Below are positions 1-10,000 of a stretch of DNA of 64,000 nt, in pieces (position 1 is the stretch's first letter; each line of letters starts with the position of its first letter). This stretch comes from Petrolisthes cinctipes (taxonomy: Eukaryota; Arthropoda; Malacostraca; Decapoda; Porcellanidae): positions 3,624,001 through 3,688,000 of the forward strand of contig JAWQEG010000166.1 in assembly GCA_033782935.1 (NCBI GenBank). The letters are read 5' to 3'. Position numbers and translations under genes: made by a program. A model generated the notes under the pieces. It was not told where the DNA came from and made no database searches. It saw only the letters and a list, made by a program, of their open reading frames with translations.

Positions 1-3000
1 TAGGCATGTACAGATCACTTCTGGGACCCCAAAATATCGAATTTTCGGGTGTTTTGAGCCTGAATTTAAGATAATAAACGGGTACAGATGATGCATGCAC
101 ATATCGACTTTGGATACTTAAAATATCGATTTTTAGTATGTTTTGAGCCTATATTTTGAAAAAATTCTAGCACTGAGTAGGCATGTACAGATCGCTTCTG
201 GTACCCAAAAATATCGAATTTTCGGGTGTTTTGAGGTTGAATTTGGGATATAAACTGGTGCAGAAGATGCATACACATATTGACTTTGGTCACCTAAAAT
301 ATCGATTTTCAGCTTGGTTTGGGCCTGCATTTTGAAAATACTCTAACACGGAGTAGGCAAGTACAGATCGCTTCTGGGACCCCAAAATATCGAATTTTCG
401 GGTGTTTTGGGCCTGAATTTGAGATATCGACTTTGGGCACCTAAAATATCGATTTTTAGCATGTTTTGGGCCTATATTTTGAAAATGTTCTAGCACTGAG
501 TAGGCATGTACAGATCGCTTCTGGGACCCCAAAATATCGAATTTTCGGGTGTTTTAAGCCTGAATTTGAGATATAAACGGGTACAGAAGATGCATGCACA
601 TATCGACTTTTGGGCACCTAAAATATCGATTTTGAGCATGTTTTGGGTCTGTATCTTGAAAACATTCTAACTAGGAGTAGGGATGTACAGATAGCTTCTA
701 GGATAAAAAAATACCGAATTTTCAGGTGTTTTAAGCCTGAATTTGAGATATAAACGGGTACAGAAGATGCATGCTCATATTTACTTTGGGCACCTAAAAT
801 ATCGATTTTTAGCATGTTTTGGGACTGCATCTCAGTAGGCATGTACTAATTGCTTCTGGGGCCAAAAAATATCGAATTTTCGGGTGTTTGGAGCCTGAAT
901 TTAAGATATAAACGGGTACAGAAGATGCATACACATATCGACTTTTGATCACCTAAAAGATTGATTTTCAGTATGTTTTGGGCCTGTATTTTGAAAATAC
1001 TCTAACAAGGAGTAGGCATGTACAGTTCGCTTCTGGTTTCCCAAAATATCAAATTTTCGGGTGTTTTGGGCCTGAATTTGAGATATCGACTTTGGGCACC
1101 TAAAATATCGATTTTTAGCATGCTTTGGGCCTATATTTTGAAAATTCTCTAGCACTAAGTAAGCATGTACAGATCACTTCTGGGACCCCAAAATATCGAA
1201 TTTTCGGGTGTTTTGAGCCTGAATTTGAGATATAAACGGGTACAGATAATGCATGCACATATCGACTTTGGACACTTAAAATATCGATTTTTAGCATGTT
1301 TTGAGCCTATATTTTGAAAAAATTCTAGCACTGAGTAGGCATGTACTGATCGCTTCTGGGACCCAAAAATATCGAATTTTCGGGTGTTTGGAGCCTGAAT
1401 TTGAGATATAAACGGGTACAGAAGATCCATGCACATATTGACTTTGGGTACCTAAAATATCAATTTTCAGCAGGTTTTTGGCCTGCATCTGAGGAAGCAT
1501 GTACAGATCGCTTCTGGGACCCCAAAATATCGAATTTTCGGGAGTTTGGAGCCTGAATTTGAGATAAAAACGGGTACAGAAGATGCATGCACATATCGAT
1601 TTTTGGGCACCTAAAATATCGATTTTCAGCATGTTTTGGGCCTGTATTTTGAAAATACTCTAACACGGAGTAGGCATGTACAGATCGCTTCTGGAACCCA
1701 AAAATATCGAATTTTCGGGTGTTTTGAGCCTGAATTTGAGATATAAACGGGTACAGAAGATGCATGCACATATCGACTTTGGACACTTAAAATATCGATT
1801 TTTAGCATTCTTTGAGCCTATATTTTGAAAACATTCTAGCACTGACTAGACATGTACAGATCGCTTCTGGGACCAAAAATTATCGATTTTTCGGGTGTTT
1901 TGAGGTTGAATTTGGGATATAAACGGGTGCAGATGATGCATACACTTTGGTCACCTAAAATATCTCTTTTCAGCTTGTTTTGGGCCCGTATTTTGAAAAT
2001 ACTCTAACGCGGAGTAAGCAAGTACAGATCGATTCTGGGACCCCAAAATATCGAATTTTTGGATGTTTTTGGCCTGAATTTGAAAATTCGACTTTGGGCA
2101 CCTAAAATATCGATTTTTAGCATGTTTTGGGCCTATATTTTAAAAATATTCTAGCACTGGGTAGGCATGTACAGATCGCTTCTGGGACCAGAAAATATCC
2201 AATTTTCGGGTGTTTTGAGCCTGAATTTGAGATATAAACGGGTACAGAAGATGCATGCACATATCGACTTTTGGGCACCTAAAATATCGATTTTGAGCAT
2301 GTTTTGGGTCTGTATCTTGAAAACTTTCTAACTAGGAGTAGGGATGTACAGATCGCTTTTAGGACCTAAAAATACCGAATTTTCGGGTGTTTTGAGCCTG
2401 AATTTGAGATATAAACGGGTACAGAAGATGCATGCACATATCGACATTGGACACTTAAAATATCGATTTTTAGCATGTTTTGAGCCTATATTTTCAAAAC
2501 ATTCTAGCACTGACTAGACATGTACAGATCGCTTCTGGGACCCAAAATTATCGAATTTTCGGGTGTTTTTAGGTTGAATTTGAGATATAAACGAGTGCAG
2601 AAGATGCATACACATGTTCAATTTGGGTACCTAAAATAACGATTTTGAGCATGTTTTGGGCCTGCATCTGAGTAGGCATGTACAGATCGCTTCTGGGACC
2701 CAAAAATATCGAATTTTCGGGTGTTTTGAGGTTGAATTTGGGATATAAACGGGTGCAGAAGATGCTTACACATGTTGACTTTGGTCACCTAAAATATCGA
2801 TTTTCACCTTGTTTTGGGCCTGTATTTTGAAAATACTCTAACACGGAGTAAGCAAGTACAGATCGCTTCTGGGACCCCAAAATATCGAATTTTCAGGTGT
2901 TTTCAGCCTGAATTTGAGATATAAACGGGTACAGAAGATTCATCCACATATCGACTTTTGGGCACCTAAAAGATCGATTTTCAGTATGTTTTGGACCTGT

Positions 3001-4245
3001 ATTTTGAAAAGACTCAAACACGGAGTAGGCATGTACAGATCACTTCTGGGACCCCAAAATATCGAATTTGTGGGTGTTTTTGGCTTGAATTTGAGATATC
3101 GACTCTGTGCACCTAAAATATCGATTTTTAGCATGTTTTGGGCCTATATTTTGAAAATATTCTAGCACTGACTAGACATGTACAGATTGCTTCTGGGACC
3201 CAAAATTATCAAATTTTCGGGTGTTTTGAGGTTGAATTTGAGATATAAACGAGTGCAGAAGATGCATACACATGTTGACTTTGGGCACCTAAAATATCGA
3301 TTTTCAGCATGTTTTGGGCCTGCATCTGATTAGGCATGTACATATCGCTTCTGGGACCCCAAAATATCGAATTTTCGGGTGTTTGGAGCCTGAATTTGAG
3401 ATATAAACGGGTACAGAAGATGCATGCACATATCGACTTTTGGGCACCTAAAAGATCGATTTTCAGTATGTTTTGGGCCTGTATTTTGAAAATACTCTAA
3501 CACGGAGTAGTCATGTACAGTTCGCTTCTGGGACCCCAAAATATCGAATTTTCGGGTGTTTTGGGCCTGAATTTGAAATATCGACTTTGGGCACCTAAAA
3601 TATCGATTATTAGCATGTTTTGGGCCTGTATTTTGAAAATACTCTAACTAGGAGTAGGCATGTACAGATCGTTTCTGGGACCCAAAAATATCGAATTTTC
3701 GGGTGTTTTGAGCCTGAATTTGAGATATAAACGTGTACAGAAGATGCATGCACATATCGACTTTGGACACTTAAAATATCGATTTTTATCATGTTTTGAG
3801 CCTATATTTTGAAAAAATTCTATCACTGACTAGACATGTACCGATCGCTCTTTGGACCCAAATTTATCGATTTTTCGGGTGTTTTGAGGTTGAATTTGAG
3901 ATATAAACGAGTGCAGAAGATGCATACACATGTTCAATTTGGGTACCTAAATTATCGATTTTTAGCATGTTTTGGGCCTGCCTCTGAGTAGGCATGTACA
4001 GATCGCTTCTAGGACCCCAAAATATCGAATTTTCGGGTGTTTGAAGCCTGAATTTGAGATATAAACGGGTACAGAAGATGCATGCTCATATCGACTTTTG
4101 GGCACCTAAAAGATCGATTTTCAGTATGTTTTGGGCCTGTATTTTGAAAATACTCTAACACGGAGTAGGCATGTACAGATCACTTCTGGGACCCCAAAAT
4201 ATCAAATTTTCGGGTGTTTTGAGCCTGAATTTGAGATATAAACGC
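1..4245 (+). repeat. Tandem satellite array, left arm (~176-bp monomer)
   Basis: This stretch is head-to-tail copies of an A+T-rich monomer of about 176 bp, roughly 25 copies by length. Each copy carries AAAATATCGATTTT near one end, AAAATATCGAATTTTCGGG about 88 bp later, and then GATATAAACGGGTACAG and GATGCATGCACATATCGAC. Copies differ by scattered substitutions and by recurrent deletions. A ~147-bp form joins GAGATAT directly to CGACTTT (near 420 and 1080). A ~158-bp form reads GGCCTGCATCTGAGTAGG (near 2670, 3320). Subtypes are intermingled and I saw no exact long-period repeat here. The last monomer stops at ...GATATAAACGC, where the retroelement is inserted. Open frames on the minus strand are by-products of the repeat; I see no gene. 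Confidence 0.97.
4242..4245. repeat. 5' target-site duplication (ACGC)
   Basis: ACGC directly precedes the TG of the 5' LTR and recurs at 13633-13636 directly after the CA of the 3' LTR. Removing the element and one ACGC restores an ordinary satellite monomer (AAACGCGTACAG, a variant also seen near 40131 and 42335). Four bp is a usual duplication length for Metaviridae integrases. An extra A on both sides would also allow a 5-bp reading, but TG...CA LTR ends favour four. Confidence 0.9.
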
Positions 4246-4515
4246 TGTATCTGTGGCTGATCACGTTCGCGATACATGATACACCTATGGTGTTGGAACA
4301 TTCCGTTAAGCCAAAGCAGTTCAAGCTAGTTTCATTAGACACAACATCCTTTGAAAAGTGCTGAGTTGCAGCGTGGGGGAATCTTCCATGCTGAGCTACT
4401 GATTGCTAGATTCACTCTGTAATTATCTATATGTTAATCTCTATACTATAATCAACTCCATATTGTCATCTCGTATGTAGAGAAAGGGACAATATATATT
4501 TACTCACTTTATTCT

Positions 4516-4523
4516 TATATAAA
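4516..4523 (+). promoter_or_regulatory. Candidate TATA box in 5' LTR
   Basis: TATATAAA lies about 270 bp into the LTR and is the best TATA-like sequence there. It would place transcription start around 4545-4555 and leave about 410 bp of LTR downstream as R-U5. The same sequence occurs in the 3' LTR at 13182-13189. The surroundings are A+T-rich, so this is a motif call only. Confidence 0.45.
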
Positions 4524-4839
4524 CTCATATCTAACTTATCCATATTTCATATGTAAGCTTAGCATTGTAAATAGCATCATCGCAACCTGTCATCTGAGCA
4601 AGGGTGTGGCAGTGTATACCACGAGCGAGGACTACCAGAGAGAGAAGGCGCATTACAAGCCCTGCCCTCAAGACAACAGGTTCACCCCTACCTTATATTA
4701 GAGAGACACGAGATGTCTGTATAACCTGTAACTATATCTAATATACTCAGTAAATAGAGACAAGTCCACGAGTTTACTCTAACCCTTGAGTAACTAACTT
4801 AGTTCCCCAGGAAGACTAGAGTGGTAGTTCAGAGCAACG

Positions 4840-4903
4840 GTAAGTTGGCTTGAAACCAGAGGTCTACATCGGCGTAGTAAGTAATACTAGCCCGAGAGTA
4901 AGT
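4840..4903 (+). promoter_or_regulatory. Cluster of three candidate 5' splice sites (GTAAGT) in the LTR
   Basis: The consensus intron start GTAAGT occurs three times within 64 bp, at 4840-4845, 4877-4882 and 4898-4903. The first is preceded by CAACG, giving the best donor context. All lie downstream of the TATA-like box, so they would be in the 5' end of the genomic RNA. They could donate to the acceptor before env at 10784 and produce a spliced env mRNA that skips gag and pol. The same cluster exists in the 3' LTR. Confidence 0.45.
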
Positions 4904-4969
4904 GAGAGTTCCAGCAGGTGTTTCCGAGAGAAGCTGTTGCTGAGCTTGGACGACCCCACGAGTACATAA

Positions 4970-4982
4970 TGGTGGCAGCGGT
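4970..4982 (+). other. Primer binding site, tRNA-Leu type
   Basis: TGGTGGCAGCGGT lies 3 nt (TAA) downstream of the 5' LTR. Its reverse complement, ACCGCTGCCACCA, equals the 3' end of an animal tRNA-Leu (AAG/TAG type) including the added CCA, according to my recollection of that tRNA family. The match runs 13 nt and then departs (AAGG instead of GGG). Minus-strand DNA synthesis would start here. Confidence 0.82.
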
Positions 4983-5133
4983 AAGGGATACGTAACATTC
5001 ACAGTGTCCTGTATTAATTCTATATTCCAAACAGAATAATTGTGTACGTGGTGGGCGGCTCGGGCGCTTTCCTCGTTGGTAACACTGACGGAGCGAGAGC
5101 GAGCCAGAGCGATACCAGCTGGGGATTGCCAGC

Positions 5134-5147
5134 TAATGGTGGCTGCG
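5134..5147 (+). other. Degenerate second copy of the PBS motif
   Basis: TAATGGTGGCTGCG repeats the junction TAATGGTGGCAGCG at 4967-4980 with one substitution, 167 bp downstream. The following bases also match with one gap (TAA after the core). It may be a chance echo, a relic of an earlier LTR-PBS border, or an accessory tRNA-pairing site. Confidence 0.4.
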
Positions 5148-5528
5148 TAACCTAACCTACTTTAATCAGGCATTTTTCCCTGTGTGCCTTTCCCAGGGAA
5201 AAAGAGGAATTGTCTGTTGTGGGTACTCTCATCTGGGAAGGAACAAGGACGGACTTAGGAGGGCGAACCAGAAGAGTGAACGGGAGCTGTGAGAGGAACG
5301 ACTGGCCAGCGTTTACTCTGGGGGTGTGTGGCATCTACACATTCCTTTACTACGTGTATACTGAGCATCTGTAATCTTCATTCTCCATCGGTTAGTTATT
5401 TTATTCTATACACATACACAGTGAACATTAAACACACAATAGTAACATGTTGTTGGGGTATTTTTGTATGCCTATGTAATATTTTATTATATGTTGTGGT
5501 GAGTGTATAGGAATTATTTCTACGGGAC

Positions 5529-7073
5529 ATGTTTAAGAAATTTAGAACGACAAAGAATATAATCCCAGGGGATTTATCAGAGGATTCAGACAGTAGTAGC
5601 AGTGAGGGGGAACTAAACTTTCCACCTACTCCCAATACCACTAATATACATGAGCAGTTAAGGGGACTGAATAGTCCAGTACCAGGGCAGTTAAGAAGTG
5701 GATATCAATTTCGTGTAGAGGGAAGTGACGAAATAGAGGAAACACGGGAGAACGTGTTTAAGTTACCGCCAAAAGGGCGAGGAAAGGGTAATAAAAATAC
5801 TACAGTTGTACAAGCTACAATTCCAATGGCGACTGCAAGCACCAGTGCTGTTGGGGGAGCAGCCCAGGCGACAGGGCAGAATGTCACTAACCCTAGTATA
5901 GGCAATTTAGTGGGTAGCGCCCACGGGAATCAGCCAACGAATATTATGAGAGTGTTTACAGGTGAGGATTCAGTACCAAAGTTTGATGGGGATCCAAATA
6001 AGAATTATACAATAGAGGAATTTATACGGAGACTTGAGCAGTCTTTCGTGGAGTATAATATTACCGAGGATAGAGGTAAAATAGGATATGCAGACTCGAG
6101 GATTGAAGGGGAGTTTGCAAGGCAGTTATTAAACTGTAGTTGTCTGTTGGGGAGGTCGTCAAGGGAACAACAGACGTGGGAGGAGTTTAAAAAAGCATTA
6201 GTTATAGTGTACCGAAGGTCGGCTCCAGAGGGATGCTCGGCGTGGGCACATAGAATATTCAAGGACTTAGGTTTAAAGGCGTGGACTACATCACTAGAAG
6301 TAGCAGTATCAAAGGCGGGTGCTATACGTAAGGATATACAAGATTGTATACAGGACAACAATTGGTCTAAGGATGTTAATGGGGAACAATGGATGAAGGT
6401 AGACGACGCCTGTGAGATGTTTGAATATCTCTTGATGTATCTAGGTCTATCAGAGGAGGACCAGAGGAGAGTCCGGAAAAAAAAGTTGGAGCGAGGTAAG
6501 GGAATCTGGCATTTAATTAATGAGTTAAAACTGGAAATCAGAGATCCCATGGTTGTTAGACCATTTCGCAACCAAAATGCTACGAAGGTACAGACTTCGG
6601 TATTGCAAACGGAGGTAACTGACAGGAGGTCAGAGGGCGAGCCGCAGACAGGCGTAAATGCAGTCGCGGGGCAAAGGAATACAAGGGGTGGAAATTCATC
6701 TGTGAGGTACCAGGTAGAATGTTTCCATTGTCGTAAGTGGGGCCATGTGAAGGCCGACTGTCCTCAATTACAGAATAGATCTCAAGGGGATCAATATAGA
6801 GGTTCAATGAACAGGGGTCAGGCATACCCTAGAGGCGCAGCCAGGCGGGCGCGTGGAGGACAAGCTAGAGGACGTGGTAGAGCGTACCACTATGCACATC
6901 AGGATAATTATCAACAAGGAGGAGGTTATGTACCTCCCGGACAGAGTAAGTGGTGTGAAATCCATAAATGGTCGAATCATATAACGGCAGACTGTGGAGT
7001 AATAATACGAGCTATGCATGAGGAAAAATCACGTATGGGGGTCCGGCGATCAGGGTCGGATGAGGCATTATGA
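5529..7073 (+). CDS. gag: Gag polyprotein (514 aa)
   Basis: This encodes the structural protein that assembles the particle and binds genomic RNA. The ATG at 5529 opens a frame ending in TGA at 7071-7073 and has a purine at -3. The first ~30 residues are acidic and Ser-rich; residues ~90-140 are Ala/Thr/Gly-rich and look like a linker. Residues ~149-340 resemble a retrotransposon capsid domain (VPKFDGDP start, TIEEFIRRLEQSF helix, TWEEFKKALVIVYRR). A standard zinc knuckle, CX2CX4HX4C, lies at C398, C401, H406, C411. It is followed by an Arg/Gly-rich stretch (about 440-460) and a variant knuckle, CX2HX4HX4C, at C476, H479, H484, C489. Pol follows in the same frame after a single stop. The frame is intact. 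The assignment rests on the knuckles, position and general pattern. Confidence 0.95.
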   Translation: MFKKFRTTKNIIPGDLSEDSDSSSSEGELNFPPTPNTTNIHEQLRGLNSPVPGQLRSGYQFRVEGSDEIEETRENVFKLPPKGRGKGNKNTTVVQATIPMATASTSAVGGAAQATGQNVTNPSIGNLVGSAHGNQPTNIMRVFTGEDSVPKFDGDPNKNYTIEEFIRRLEQSFVEYNITEDRGKIGYADSRIEGEFARQLLNCSCLLGRSSREQQTWEEFKKALVIVYRRSAPEGCSAWAHRIFKDLGLKAWTTSLEVAVSKAGAIRKDIQDCIQDNNWSKDVNGEQWMKVDDACEMFEYLLMYLGLSEEDQRRVRKKKLERGKGIWHLINELKLEIRDPMVVRPFRNQNATKVQTSVLQTEVTDRRSEGEPQTGVNAVAGQRNTRGGNSSVRYQVECFHCRKWGHVKADCPQLQNRSQGDQYRGSMNRGQAYPRGAARRARGGQARGRGRAYHYAHQDNYQQGGGYVPPGQSKWCEIHKWSNHITADCGVIIRAMHEEKSRMGVRRSGSDEAL

Positions 7074-7094
7074 CACAAGGACGAGAGGAAGAGA
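7071..7094 (+). promoter_or_regulatory. Gag-Pol junction: single in-frame UGA, candidate readthrough site
   Basis: Gag ends with TGA at 7071-7073. The next seven codons (CAC AAG GAC GAG AGG AAG AGA) are open and lead in the same frame to the pol ATG at 7095. Suppressing one stop would therefore yield a Gag-Pol fusion without any frameshift. UGA followed by C is the leakier UGA context in known eukaryotic readthrough. The alternative is independent initiation at the pol ATG. I saw no slippery heptamer that would be needed, since the frames already agree. Confidence 0.6.
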
Positions 7095-10000
7095 ATGTCT
7101 AGAGATATAGAATTCTCCATAGTGTCGGCAGTCAGTAGAAGTAATCAATTAGCCGTAGGAAATGTAACAATAGGGGGAATTCCGGGGGCACTTTTGATTG
7201 ATACTGGTGCAGTAGTCAATCTAATATCAAAGGAGACCTATCAAAATATTAGAAAACATCATTCTGAGAGGAGTTATGCATTGCAAGAGCCACAATACCA
7301 ACTGTGTGGGGTGTCAGGAACTACAGTGGATGTTCTTGGAGTTGTGAGGTTGCCAGTTCACTTCCGGGGTAGCTCAAGTTTTGCTGCATCATTTTATGTT
7401 GTAAGTAAATTTCATCCTATGGCAAGCGGGTTGCTTGGATTGTCAACCATGGCTGAAAGGAAGATTGAGGTGTACCCAGGGGAAGGTTTAATTGTTCATG
7501 AAAATGTACCTTATATGTGTATGGCAACCCCGCAACCCAAACACTCAGACAAAGAGGTTAAAACGGTGGGTTATGTAAGGGGCTTTGAAGAGAAGTCAAA
7601 CCAAAGGGTCATGAAACAAGATAGACTATGCGACACTGCTAGGGAGGAAGTCACGCGTTGGACTGTTGTTACTGCTATTGTACCTGATGCGCACAGGCTG
7701 CAACCGCAGGAAATGATTCAGTTCAAGGTGTGTTTGAAAGGAGTGAAAGAAGGCGTAGATGTGGTGTGCATGTCTGAAACATGTAAGTTGAAAGGGGTGT
7801 CGCTAGAGTCTACTTTGACTACAGTAAAGTCAGGGGGTGAGACTGTGGTGCTGGCTGTAAATAATACAGGAGTAGAGATTGAAGTTAAGCCAGGCAGTCA
7901 ATTGTGTGATTTTCTCGTATACCATGGTACGGTATTAGAGCCGAAGCATAACCTACCAGTTGTGAGTGTTGTTGGTTGTATTGGTGCATCTCCTTCGTCA
8001 GAATTGAGAAGTCAAGTTAAAACTGGGGGAAACTCAGAAGGGAAGGAAGAGTTGTTACAGTTACTTCAAGGGTATAGGAAGGCTATAGCTCTTGCAGGGG
8101 AACCATTAGGTAGTACAGACCTAACTTCACATGTGATTAAGTTAAAGCGAGAAGCGCAACCCAGTTACATAAAATCATATAGGCTTCCCCATTCACAAAG
8201 ACAGATAGTGGACGATACGGTGAAGGATATGTTAAAACAGAAAGTTATTGAACCTTCGACCTCTCCTTGGAGTAGTCCCATATTTTTGGTTCCAAAGAAG
8301 GATGGAACATATAGACCTGTTATTGACTATAGGAGAGTAAATCAGCAGAAAGTCCCTGATAAATACCCCATGCCTCATTTGAATGACCTGTTGCAGGCTA
8401 TAGGTGAGGGAAATAAGGTGTTTTCTACCTTGGATTTGCTGTCAGGATATTGGCAGGTGCCAGTTCACGAGCGGTCTCGTGACATCACGGCTTTTTCCAC
8501 TCATCAGGGTCATTATCAGTTTCGCAGGATGCCATTTGGGCTCTGCAATGCCCCTACGACTTTCCAAAGACTAGTGAACAATGTATTGGCGGGGTTAATT
8601 GGGAAAGATGCATTAGTATACCTAGATGACATAATTATTTTCTCAAAGGATGTGCCTACGCACTTGGAGAAATTAAGAAAGGTATTGGAACGTTTAGCAT
8701 CAGCGGGTTTGAAGCTAAAACTTAGTAAGTGTGAATTCTTGAAACAAAAGATTAAGTATTTGGGGCATGAAGTAGACGAGTTAGGTATACATGTGAATCA
8801 GGATAAGATAAAGGCTATCTTAAAGTTTCCAACACCGACCAAGGCAGATCATGTACGATCTTTTCTGGGACTAGCGGGTTACTACAGGAGTTTTGTGTAT
8901 CAGTTTTCTAGCAAGGCAGCACCTTTGATTAAACTGTTGAAACAGACAAATAAGTTTGAATGGGGTCAACCACAAGAAGAGGCATTTAGTATATTAAAGG
9001 AGGCTCTGACGCAACCACCTGTTTTGGCTTTCCCAGATTTCAAGAAACCGTTTATTTTACATACAGATGCATCGGGGGTTGGACTTGGGGCAGTATTGGC
9101 ACAAGAAGATGAGGGGGGAAAGTTAAAACCCATTGGCTACGCAAGTAAGGCGTTAAATGATACAGAGAAGAAATATAGTGTTACACATCAGGAGGCATAT
9201 GCCATAGTGTGGGCCTTGAAACATTTTCGTCCTATTATTTTTGGTTACTCTATTACAGTTTGTACTGATCATCGCCCATGTCTCGAGTTGTTCAAGGGGA
9301 AGAATATGACTGGGAAGTTAGCACGATGGCACTTGACTATTCTGGAGTTCAACCCTACTTTCAATTTTGTACCTGGTAAGATTAATGTAGTTGCAGATGC
9401 ATTAAGTCGACAGACTGTGAACTCTGTAACCACATTGAGTACAATATCCCCACAGAAGTTAAAGACAAAGCAAAGGGAAGATCCTATGTGGAAGAGGGTA
9501 ATTTATGGTCTAGAGTCAGGGGAAGAGGTAGAAGTTCCAGGTCTACCACTGAGAACAACAGAGTTTATCCTGAGGGATAATGTTCTTCATAAGGTAACTG
9601 TAGTTGAAGGGAAAGAAACATACAGAATAGTAGTGCCAGGGTCTCTGATAGAAACAGTATTAAGGCTTCTTCATGATGCACCGCAAGCAGGTCATAAAGG
9701 GAGGGACGCTTGTCTAGAAGAAGCTAGGTCGAGGTATTTCTGGTTGAAAATGCGTAAGGACATAGAAAACCATATAAAGAAATGTGTATCGTGTGCGAGG
9801 AACAAGGGAACTACGGGACCACCCGCTCCTCTGCAAACATTTCCAAGTCCTGCTAAACCTTGGGATGTGGTAGCCATAGATGTGTTACAGCTACCTACAA
9901 GTTATCAGGGATCAAAGTATCTGTTGACTTGTGTGGATCACTTCAGTAGGTTTGTTGTGTTAGCTCCTCTACAAGATAAATCAGCTCAGTCCATTGCACA

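Larger units (their letters stand above)
4246..4966 (+). repeat. 5' LTR (721 bp)
   Basis: The LTR begins TGTATCTG and ends GAGTACA, giving 4-bp inverted ends TGTA/TACA. It matches 12912-13632 without gaps, with two differences: T at 4252 versus C at 12918, and C at 4686 versus T at 13352. It contains a TATA-like box (4516-4523) and three GTAAGT hexamers (4840, 4877, 4898). I found no canonical AATAAA in it, so the R and U5 borders are not placed. Close to the 5' end TGTATC (4246-4251) can pair with GATACA (4271-4276). Confidence 0.97.
4967..5528 (+). other. Element leader: PBS, probable packaging region, gag 5' untranslated region
   Basis: These 562 bp lie between the 5' LTR and the gag start. 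They begin with a TAA spacer and the primer binding site. They also include a GAGC-rich stretch near 5093-5112 and a degenerate second copy of the PBS motif at 5134-5147. I see no convincing coding region. At least one ATG (4969) precedes the gag start, so simple scanning from the 5' end would meet upstream starts. Retroviral leaders usually hold dimerisation and packaging signals; none can be pinpointed here. Confidence 0.75.

Noticed and set aside
5289..5510. 73-codon plus-strand frame in the element leader, ending just before gag
   Set aside because: It begins with GTG, not ATG, shows no recognisable domain, and lies where an untranslated leader is expected.
6005..6571. 188-codon minus-strand frame opposite gag
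   Set aside because: It is a shadow of the gag frame, with no domain or promoter evidence.
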